Shown: one piece after another, positions 1 to 4,691 of the stretch
Layout of the letters: every line of letters begins with the position of its first letter
Position numbering within the stretch: position 1 is the first letter of the stretch
From: M3007 sp038249605
GTDB taxonomy: Bacteria; Bacteroidota; Bacteroidia; Chitinophagales; Saprospiraceae
Length of the DNA stretch: 5,895 nt
Direction of reading: 5' to 3'
NCBI GenBank assembly: GCA_038249605.1
Contig: JBBSDH010000254.1
Coordinates: 1-5,895, forward strand
The notes under the pieces: model-generated
The model's input: only the letters and a program-made list of their open reading frames with translations
The model's database searches: none
What the model was told of the DNA's origin: nothing
Position numbers and translations under genes: made by a program

Positions 1-194
1 AAGTCAAAATCCTTCTCAAAACGCTGACGGTATGTTTGTTCCCCATACTTCCCGTAGCGTTCCATCATCAGAAAGTTCTTCCGCCCGCGCATACTTAGGT
101 ATAAGTGTACGATGTGCATGATAAATTTTATTTGACACTTGCCTATGTTAGACATCTTTCGTAATATTGTACCTGTGATTGTTTCGACTTTCAT
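1..194 (-). CDS. Transposase, N-terminal part (IS4-like DDE type, family not certain)
   Basis: Reading leftwards from an ATG at 192-194, 64 codons are visible before the window ends, so the C-terminal catalytic part is not seen. The visible protein includes the stretch LSMRGRKNFLMMERYGKYG followed by EQTYRQRFEKDFD. From memory this pattern (RGR.NF, RYGKYGEQTYR, FEK.FDF) is typical of the N-terminus of an IS transposase common in Saprospiria-like Bacteroidota, usually annotated as an IS4-like or DDE transposase; I could not check the family. A second in-frame Met (residue 14, before SNIGKCQ) is an alternative start and would fit relatives beginning near that point. The frame stays open upstream of the chosen ATG for 25 codons, without another ATG. 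There is no clear Shine-Dalgarno site, which is normal in this phylum. A promoter-like sequence lies 36 bases upstream. Whether the element is intact cannot be judged. Confidence 0.65.
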   Translation of the reverse strand, partial: MKVETITGTILRKMSNIGKCQIKFIMHIVHLYLSMRGRKNFLMMERYGKYGEQTYRQRFEKDFD

Positions 195-229
195 AATAGG
201 TAAAACTGTAGTTTGTTGATTTGGAAAAT

Positions 230-258
230 CAAAATTATATGTTTTGCCTTTTTCTAAA
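230..258 (-). promoter_or_regulatory. Candidate Bacteroidota-type promoter of the transposase
   Basis: On the minus strand TAATTTTG (plus positions 237 down to 230) matches the Bacteroidota -7 consensus TAnnTTTG exactly. A TTTA (258 down to 255) lies 17 bases upstream, close to the -33 TTTG/TTG element. The box ends 35 bases before the transposase ATG at 194. Both position and orientation suit transposase expression. The -33 match is imperfect. Confidence 0.45.
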
Positions 259-274
259 CCTTTATTTTTTTAAC

Positions 275-421
275 GAACCATTGATGGGTAGTTTGGTAAC
301 CCGTATTTTATTGCCCGAGGTCGCCGATCGGGTGCCCGTGCAGTCTGCTGGTTGGCAGCCGGGGGTTTATACGGTTGTACATGAAGCTTCGGGGGCCAGG
401 GTAAGAGTGGTTGTTAACTAA
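275..421 (+). pseudogene. C-terminal remnant of a T9SS-secreted protein, cut off at an IS boundary
   Basis: The plus-strand frame ending in TAA at 419-421 encodes about 48 residues: EPLMGSLVTRILLP, then a short stretch with GWQPGVYTVVHEASG, ending in RVRVVVN. This has the layout of the end of a type IX secretion sorting domain (CTD): a short beta strand with a D/E-x-L-x-G-like turn, a variable loop, a (L/W)xPGVY motif, a turn, and a final hydrophobic strand with basic and valine residues at the very end. The complete CTD of the gene ending at 4692 here has the same order (VTSADGRIV, then AAGAYQLIL, then VRSVAIVR). Upstream of about base 275 the frame runs into AT-rich IS sequence and gives a low-complexity peptide rich in N, F and Y. 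A formal open frame from a TTG at 221 exists, but it has neither a signal peptide nor cargo domains, so I read this as a tail fragment of an interrupted gene rather than a small gene. Confidence 0.6.
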
Positions 422-452
422 AAAACGTCATCGGCCATGAAGACCGATGACG
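420..452 (-). terminator. Hairpin terminator, minus-strand direction
   Basis: CGTCATCGG (426-434) and CCGATGACG (444-452) form a perfect 9-bp stem around a 9-base loop. Read on the minus strand the hairpin is followed directly by six U (positions 425 down to 420), the form of an intrinsic terminator. It would therefore end transcripts from the hydrolase cluster to its right. It also lies 4 bases after the stop of the plus-strand T9SS remnant and may once have protected that gene's mRNA end, although there is no U run on the plus side. Confidence 0.6.
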
Positions 453-485
453 CCAAATCAACAGGGTAGTTAAGGTATTAGGTGT

Positions 486-648
486 TTACATTCGGGCAAA
501 AATAAGCAAAATAAGTGCGGGCAGTACCCAAAACATGCGGGAAGCCGTAAACATGCCTGTGAATTCCTGTATGCTTCTGCTGAGGGCACGCGTTTGTTCG
601 CGGGTGCCTTGCTAGGAATTCCAAAACCGAAGCCATTTTGAAGAACAT
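486..648 (-). pseudogene. Possible small membrane-protein gene, apparently frameshifted
   Basis: Between the second hydrolase and its terminator, the minus strand has two partly overlapping frames that look like halves of one short protein. From the ATG at 646-648 the first frame starts MFFKMASVLEFLA. In another frame, following a TAG at 612-614, are 41 residues starting QGTREQTRALSRSIQEF and ending in a hydrophobic, membrane-like segment (FWVLPALILLIFARM) before TAA at 486-488. Joining the frames near 612-622 would give a protein of about 54 residues with one C-terminal transmembrane helix. The first frame on its own continues to a TAA at 478-480 (56 residues), but with a composition that does not look coding. 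No family is recognised. It may also be non-coding sequence that happens to be open. Confidence 0.25.
561..621. repeat. Nested inverted repeats (possible structured element)
   Basis: An outer pair, GAATTCCT (561-568) and AGGAATTC (614-621), encloses an inner GC-rich hairpin: GGCACGCG (585-592) pairs with CGCG (599-602) and TGCC (605-608), with a two-base bulge (603-604) and a TTTGTT loop (593-598). No U run follows on either strand, so this is not a standard terminator. It lies inside the possible small ORF and may be chance or a small decayed element. Confidence 0.3.
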
Positions 649-684
649 GAAAGACGGGTTTTTAGGATGGTGCGTTTGGAAAAC

Positions 685-1584
685 CTAATTGCTTTCCAAC
701 ATCCATTTGACCAATCCTTTTCCGTCCACAATCGACCATGAATGTGGGTGCCTGCCGCCATTTACACGGTAGCCTTTGTTTTCCGTGGTGATGAACTCGA
801 TGTGTTCGAAACCAAGGTTTTTAAGGTCGAGGTACAAGTTTTCCAACATAAAAGCATTCAGATCTTCGTAAGTCCGCTGTCTGTTGGCCTGTTGCCAATC
901 GAGCGCCGGTTCGGTGTACAATCGCACTTTGATGTTTTTCAAAGCCGCGACGTTGTTGGTGTTGTGTTTTGAAAAAAGGTAAGGGGAAACGGCTTCGTAG
1001 TTTTTAAGGCTGTCGGAAGGTGTACCCAAAGCCTTGTTCATGGTGGAAAGAAGCATACGGCCTTCGCTCACGACGCCGGCATTTACATTGCGTTTGATGT
1101 CGTTTTGGGCAGCGAGGTACAACCTTTCGAGATCGACGGGCGAATCGACAAGGAACACACCGGAGGGTTGTTTGCTTTCCGTGGTAGTCAACATGTGGTT
1201 GGCGATCAGCAAAGCGACGTTGCCGCCGCTCGAAAAGCCGCCGAGAGAAAATGGAACGTCGTCGATACCACCCAGGGCTTCGTTGATCCAGTCGCTCAGA
1301 TCCTGTTTTTCCGTTTGCGTCAAAAACAAGTGTTGGTTGAAAGACATAAGTAAAACAGCCACTTTGTTGCCCAACGCATGATCCACGATTTTTTTTGCTT
1401 CAATTTTGATGTTGTCTCTGGTTTCCAAATAGCCAGGAAAAAGCACCAGTACTGCTTTGGGTTGGTTGGGCAAAAGAAGTTCGTACCGGTCGTTGGTGAT
1501 GGTGCGTATTTCGGGCTGGGCAGTGCAGGTTAGGCTTGCCAGCAAAAGGGAGGTAAAAAAGAAGGTCTTTTTCAACGGTATCAT
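685..1584 (-). CDS. Secreted serine alpha/beta-hydrolase
   Basis: This encodes 299 residues ending in TAG at 685-687. A longer open frame begins at a TTG (1597-1599), but the ATG at 1582-1584 is preferred because the protein then starts MIPLKKTFFF, a standard signal peptide followed by SLLLASLTCTA|QPE. The cysteine is not in a good lipobox, so type I cleavage and a periplasmic location are more likely than a lipoprotein. The fold is shown by a first strand AVLVLFPGY and the nucleophile elbow GFSSGG, giving Ser118 in G-x-S-x-G. Late in the protein HPHSWSIVD supplies the catalytic His (279 or 281), and the acid is probably Asp229 or Glu225 in YTEPALDW. The residue before the first turn is Pro (FPG) rather than the more usual HG oxyanion motif. 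The substrate cannot be inferred; ester hydrolysis is the family expectation. The gene starts only 15 bases after the end of the broken VOC gene and is probably cotranscribed with it and the upstream hydrolase. Confidence 0.85.
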   Translation of the reverse strand: MIPLKKTFFFTSLLLASLTCTAQPEIRTITNDRYELLLPNQPKAVLVLFPGYLETRDNIKIEAKKIVDHALGNKVAVLLMSFNQHLFLTQTEKQDLSDWINEALGGIDDVPFSLGGFSSGGNVALLIANHMLTTTESKQPSGVFLVDSPVDLERLYLAAQNDIKRNVNAGVVSEGRMLLSTMNKALGTPSDSLKNYEAVSPYLFSKHNTNNVAALKNIKVRLYTEPALDWQQANRQRTYEDLNAFMLENLYLDLKNLGFEHIEFITTENKGYRVNGGRHPHSWSIVDGKGLVKWMLESN

Positions 1585-1599
1585 TTTATGCAGGTTCAA

Positions 1600-1829
1600 T
1601 TAAATCCCACCAGTTTGGTTGCCAACCCTGGTTCGTTGTTCGTCGTTTACCGCTTTGGCGAGCAGCAGCATACAACCATCAACCCCGGAGGCGCTACGAG
1701 CACCCAGCGTTTTTCGGGGGAAAGCGAAACATCCTGCACCAGGGTGAAATGCAGTTTTGGGGTGTAAAACTGGATGGCTTCGTCGTAATTGGCCACCACG
1801 AGGGCTGTGTGGGCAAGTTGTTGTTTCAT
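1600..1829 (-). pseudogene. VOC (glyoxalase/bleomycin-resistance) superfamily gene, frameshifted and truncated
   Basis: The start ATG (1827-1829) overlaps the TGA of the upstream hydrolase as ATGA, a translational-coupling arrangement. The first 49 residues begin MKQQLAHTALVVANYDEA and run to RWVLVAPPG. They show the typical VOC opening: a strand with a metal-site type His (residue 7), then YDEAIQFYTPKL, then a strand with SPEKRWVLVAPPG. In that frame translation then turns to CCCSPKR and stops at 1647. The natural continuation (VDGCMLLLAKAVNDEQ, then RVGNQTGG) is in another frame and is recovered by adding one G to the GGGG run at 1683-1686 (CCCC on the plus strand). It ends at TAA 1600-1602 right after NQTGG, where relatives as I remember them continue for about 50 residues with the last strands and the Glu metal ligand. 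The joined length is 76 residues against roughly 125-130 for the family, so the protein is not expected to be functional. The frameshift alone could be a sequencing error; the truncation could not. Confidence 0.8.
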
Positions 1830-2830
1830 AGGGTGTTGAGCCATTCAAAAAGCATGCGGTAGGCTTCGTCCCGAACAGGTTTGGGCGAAAGAATGAGATC
1901 GTGCATGCCGTTTTTGACGGTCTTGATGGTGCAGTTGTTTTTTATTTTGCGGGATTGCTCTTCTATGTGTTCCACGTTGAGGATGGCATCGCCAGTAAGC
2001 ATAGTTTCGCTCCATTTTTTGTTGTACACGGAATTGTCGGACCGCATCACCAGCACTGGTTTGCTGATGGTGAGTCCGTTGTGTACCGTTGCATGGCCCT
2101 GGTAGATGGCGTTGATGAAACCGTAATTCACAGGGGGCGAAATGTGTGGTTTCCAGGTTAGGTTGTAATTCCACTCGCCTTTGTCCTTGTAGTATAAACT
2201 TTTGCCGTAAAGGTCGGAAACGCCACCTTTCAAAATTTTATCTGGTTTTTTACGCCCTTTTTTGGAAACATGTGGAACAGCTTTTTTTTGCAAACCTTTC
2301 AGGTTAAAATCAAAAAACGGGCTGTTCAAAAAAACGGCGTCGAATTTTTCTTTACCCAAACGATGGTGTGCATAAAGCGAAACGGTGAGTCCGCCTGTAG
2401 AATGTCCGCTCAGTAAGATGTTGGTACAACCTTCGCTGCGCATGATGCTGAGCGCTGTGTCGAGGTCGGCAAAGTACTCGGCCAGGTCGCGCAAATTGTT
2501 CATTTTTTGGTTGGGCAGGAAGGAACGTCCGTATTTACGCAGGTCGACGGCATAAAACCGGTAGCCATGCGCGATGAACTGTGTTGCCATTTCCTCTTGA
2601 AAAAAGTAGTCGTTGAATCCGTGTACGTACAACACAGCTTTGTCGCCTTTGATGCTTTCTACTGGTTTGCGTACAAGTGTGCAGGTTACCTTGCCCTCGT
2701 AATCGTCGGGCATTTGGATGGTGGTTTTTTCAAAACCGTTGCCCAGATCGTCTGGTTGGTAACGTATTTGGGCGTGGGTGGAGACCGCAGAGAAGAGCAA
2801 GCAGAAAAACAACAGGAGAAGCCGGATCAT
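1826..2830 (-). CDS. Secreted serine alpha/beta-hydrolase (S33 / monoacylglycerol lipase-like)
   Basis: This encodes 334 residues. The frame is open to 2941, but the ATG at 2828-2830 is chosen because it opens a clear signal peptide, MIRLLLLFFCLLFSAVSTHA|QIRYQ, whereas the upstream extension would bury it. The mature part has the order of the serine aminopeptidase S33 / Hydrolase_4 group: strand and oxyanion region VLYVHGFND (His-Gly at 70-71), FYAVDLRKYGRS, nucleophile elbow LSGHSTGG with Ser144, acid region VLVMRSDNS with Asp265, and the catalytic His310 in NGMHDLILS. This group includes monoacylglycerol lipases and lysophospholipases; an exported lipid or ester hydrolase is the best inference, with the exact substrate unknown. 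It heads the minus-strand cluster: its TGA overlaps the ATG of the VOC gene, and it is divergent from the GH30 gene with 184 bases between. Confidence 0.88.
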   Translation of the reverse strand: MIRLLLLFFCLLFSAVSTHAQIRYQPDDLGNGFEKTTIQMPDDYEGKVTCTLVRKPVESIKGDKAVLYVHGFNDYFFQEEMATQFIAHGYRFYAVDLRKYGRSFLPNQKMNNLRDLAEYFADLDTALSIMRSEGCTNILLSGHSTGGLTVSLYAHHRLGKEKFDAVFLNSPFFDFNLKGLQKKAVPHVSKKGRKKPDKILKGGVSDLYGKSLYYKDKGEWNYNLTWKPHISPPVNYGFINAIYQGHATVHNGLTISKPVLVMRSDNSVYNKKWSETMLTGDAILNVEHIEEQSRKIKNNCTIKTVKNGMHDLILSPKPVRDEAYRMLFEWLNTL

Positions 2831-2881
2831 TGTGGATGGATTGAAATACAGATGCAGTGATTCTAGCAAGTTTTGATAACG

Positions 2882-2889
2882 TAAAGGTA
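2882..2889 (-). promoter_or_regulatory. Candidate -7 box of the hydrolase cluster
   Basis: On the minus strand this reads TACCTTTA, seven of eight bases of the form TAnnTTTG, 51 bases before the ATG at 2830. The identical box occurs facing the other way at 2949-2956. I see no TTG or TTTG at the -33 distance on this strand, so support rests on position and on symmetry with the opposite promoter. Confidence 0.3.
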
Positions 2890-2922
2890 GGGTTGATGGT
2901 ATTGAATTTGGTATGCGGAATA

Positions 2923-2957
2923 TTGAAGGTAAAAAAAACAAATCTGCTTACCTTTAA
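2923..2957 (+). promoter_or_regulatory. Candidate GH30 promoter, with an overlapping inverted repeat
   Basis: TTG at 2923-2925 and TACCTTTA at 2949-2956 are 23 bases apart, at the wide end of the spacing described for Bacteroidota TTG/TAnnTTTG promoters. The start codon is 58 bases downstream. The same stretch holds an inverted repeat, TTGAAGGTAA (2923-2932) against TTACCTTTAA (2948-2957), with one mismatch and an A8 tract between the arms. It could be an operator, or simply the result of the -7 box recurring inverted. Confidence 0.35.
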
Positions 2958-3014
2958 CAACGAACCCATTCCACTTGTGCATGGGGAATTTTTGTTCGAT
3001 TAAACACATAAAAA

Positions 3015-4442
3015 ATGAAAAACCAAACTTTCCTGGTGCTTACGATGGTGTTTAGCACATGCGGGATGCCGTTGTTTGCGCAGAATCAAGCCGCTGTTTA
3101 CACCACAGCCTACAACACCGAATTGCGCCTGAAAAACACTGGTTTCGTTGATTTTAAACCCATGGGCCAACCCCTGGAAACGCAAATCTGTGTTTTTGTA
3201 GATCCAGGCAAAACGTTCCAGGAATATTTCGGCATCGGCGCGGCCATCACCGACGCCTCTGCGGAGACCTTTGCCAAATTGCCTGCCGCCAAACAACAAG
3301 AATTCCTCAAAGCTCATTTCGATCCCATCGACGGTATCGGGTACTCCGTGGTGCGCACCAACATCAACAGTTGCGACTTCAGCAGCGACATGTATACTTA
3401 TGTGGAGGATCACGACAAACCACTTACCACATTCAACATCGGACATGATAAAAAATACAAGATTCCGATGATCAAACAGGCGATGGCTGCATCAAACGGC
3501 GGGTTACGGTTGTTCGGGAGCCCTTGGAGTCCGCCAGCATGGATGAAAACCAACAACAACATGCTTCAGGGCGGCAAATTGAAACCGGAGTACTACGACT
3601 CGTGGGCCTTGTATTACACCAAATTCATACAGGCATTCAGGCGTGAAGGTATTCCCGTTTGGGGCATCAGTATCCAGAACGAACCCATGGCTACCCAGCG
3701 ATGGGAAAGCTGCATTTATTCGGCCGAGGAAGAGCGCGATTTTTTGAAAAACCACCTCGGTCCTACCATGCACAAAGCGGGAATGGATGAAGTAAAAATC
3801 ATCGTTTGGGACCACAACCGCGACCTCATTTACCAACGTGCACAAACGTATTTCGACGACAAAGAGGCTGCGAAATACGTGTGGGGTATAGGATTTCACT
3901 GGTACGAAGATTGGAGTGGCGGTACACCCATGTACGACAACCTACGCCGCGTTTACGAGGCTTTTCCCGACAAACACATCTTCTTCACCGAAGGCTGTGC
4001 CGAAAGTTTTGACCCCACACGGTACAACGCCTGGGAACTGGGTGAAGAGTATGGCCGTGCAATGATCAACGATTTCAACAACGGCATGGTTGGCTTCACC
4101 GACTGGAACATTCTGCTCGACGAAACCGGCGGTCCCAACCATGTGCAAAATTTCTGCTTCGCGCCCGTCCACGCGGATACCCGCACGGGAGCGTTGCTTT
4201 ACACCAATGCTTACTTTTACATCGGCCATTTTTCCAAATTCATCAAACCGGGCGCCAAACGCATCAGCGCTGCAGCCAGTCGAAGTCAACTGATCGCAAC
4301 CGCCTTCCTGAACCCCGATGGATCGAAAGTGGCGATCATCATGAACCAAAGCGACAAGCCAACGCAGACGTTTGTTTGGGTAAACGGCGATGCGGCGGAA
4401 ATTCAATTGTTGCCGAGGAGCATTGTGACGGTGGTGTTTTAG
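3015..4442 (+). CDS. Glycoside hydrolase family 30 protein, glucosylceramidase-like
   Basis: This is a complete gene of 475 residues with ATG at 3015 after an A-rich leader and TAG at 4440-4442. A signal peptide ends near MPLFA|QNQ, so the enzyme is exported. GH30 retaining glycosidases have a TIM barrel with an attached beta domain. Here EYFGIGAAITDASAETF (residues 70-86) corresponds to the FGG.(M/I)TDA opening, YSVVRTNINSCDFS (110-123) to the R...N..DFS strand, and FGSPWSPPAWMKTN (167-180) to the SPWS.P.WMK strand. SIQNEP (219-224) carries the acid/base Glu223, and FFTEGCAES (323-331) the nucleophile Glu326. The C-terminal part from about residue 410 (ISAAAS, then IIMNQSD, then LPRSIVTVVF) is the GH30 beta domain, and length is normal for the family. 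All key residues are present, so it should be active, probably on beta-glucosides or related glycans; glucosylceramide is only one possibility. It lacks a T9SS sorting domain, so a periplasmic location is more likely than T9SS export. It stands alone, divergent from the hydrolases and convergent with the T9SS protein gene. Confidence 0.93.
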   Translation: MKNQTFLVLTMVFSTCGMPLFAQNQAAVYTTAYNTELRLKNTGFVDFKPMGQPLETQICVFVDPGKTFQEYFGIGAAITDASAETFAKLPAAKQQEFLKAHFDPIDGIGYSVVRTNINSCDFSSDMYTYVEDHDKPLTTFNIGHDKKYKIPMIKQAMAASNGGLRLFGSPWSPPAWMKTNNNMLQGGKLKPEYYDSWALYYTKFIQAFRREGIPVWGISIQNEPMATQRWESCIYSAEEERDFLKNHLGPTMHKAGMDEVKIIVWDHNRDLIYQRAQTYFDDKEAAKYVWGIGFHWYEDWSGGTPMYDNLRRVYEAFPDKHIFFTEGCAESFDPTRYNAWELGEEYGRAMINDFNNGMVGFTDWNILLDETGGPNHVQNFCFAPVHADTRTGALLYTNAYFYIGHFSKFIKPGAKRISAAASRSQLIATAFLNPDGSKVAIIMNQSDKPTQTFVWVNGDAAEIQLLPRSIVTVVF

Positions 4443-4624
4443 TAAGTCCGAAGTTAAACCGGGATGACATCGGGCTGTATCAAAAGCCTTATTCAAAGAA
4501 CCCAAACCTGGTAGCATCGATACCAATGTACACGGCGGTTTAACCAACTGACATCCTTTTTTCGTGGATCGGGTTTGGTTTATGTTATACCCGGCTATTG
4601 AACCAACAATGGAAAACGGTTCAC

Positions 4625-4674
4625 AAAAAACCAGGAGGCATCCCGAAACGTTTCGGGATGCCTCCTGCATTTTT
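4625..4674. terminator. Bidirectional intrinsic terminator, 36-bp perfect palindrome
   Basis: CAGGAGGCATCCCGAAAC (4632-4649) is followed without a gap by its exact reverse complement (4650-4667), making an 18-bp-arm palindrome whose central bases would form the loop. T5 follows on the plus side (4670-4674), and U6 follows on the minus side (plus-strand A6 at 4625-4630). It lies 24 bases after the stop of the minus-strand T9SS protein gene and 189 bases after the GH30 stop, so it can end both convergent transcripts. The rest of the 249-base gap (4443-4691) shows nothing else I can support. Confidence 0.85.
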
Positions 4675-4691
4675 AGGTTTTACCACAGAAC

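Larger units (their letters stand above)
1..275 (-). mobile_element. Partial insertion sequence, transposase end only
   Basis: The left end of the window is the 5' part of an insertion sequence whose transposase reads leftwards and leaves the window. The stretch up to about base 275 is clearly more AT-rich than the rest. The boundary with host DNA is placed near 265-283 because from about 275 the plus strand suddenly encodes a GC-richer T9SS sorting-domain tail. Only one end of the element is visible, so terminal inverted repeats and target-site duplication cannot be shown, and the exact boundary is an estimate. Confidence 0.6.

Noticed and set aside
221..421. An intact 66-residue plus-strand protein starting at TTG 221
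   Set aside because: Its first third is translated IS DNA and the remainder is only the last strands of a T9SS sorting domain, without signal peptide or cargo; a gene remnant explains it better.
1640..1700. Programmed ribosomal frameshifting in the VOC gene
   Set aside because: The GGGG run is not a recognised slippery heptamer, no clear downstream stimulatory hairpin was seen, and the frameshifted product would still lack the C-terminal third of the fold.
1600..1848. An independent 82-residue minus-strand protein starting at 1848
   Set aside because: Only its last ~27 residues are protein-like, and these continue the VOC sequence of the other frame; its first part is the out-of-frame reading of the VOC N-terminus.
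1826..2941. A 371-residue version of the first hydrolase starting at 2941
   Set aside because: The extra 37 residues would precede a textbook signal peptide that begins at the ATG of 2830, and they would cover the likely promoter region.
3942..4670. A 242-residue minus-strand open frame opposite GH30
   Set aside because: It is antisense to the GH30 coding sequence, has no recognisable motif, and begins inside the terminator palindrome; it is a shadow of codon usage on the other strand.
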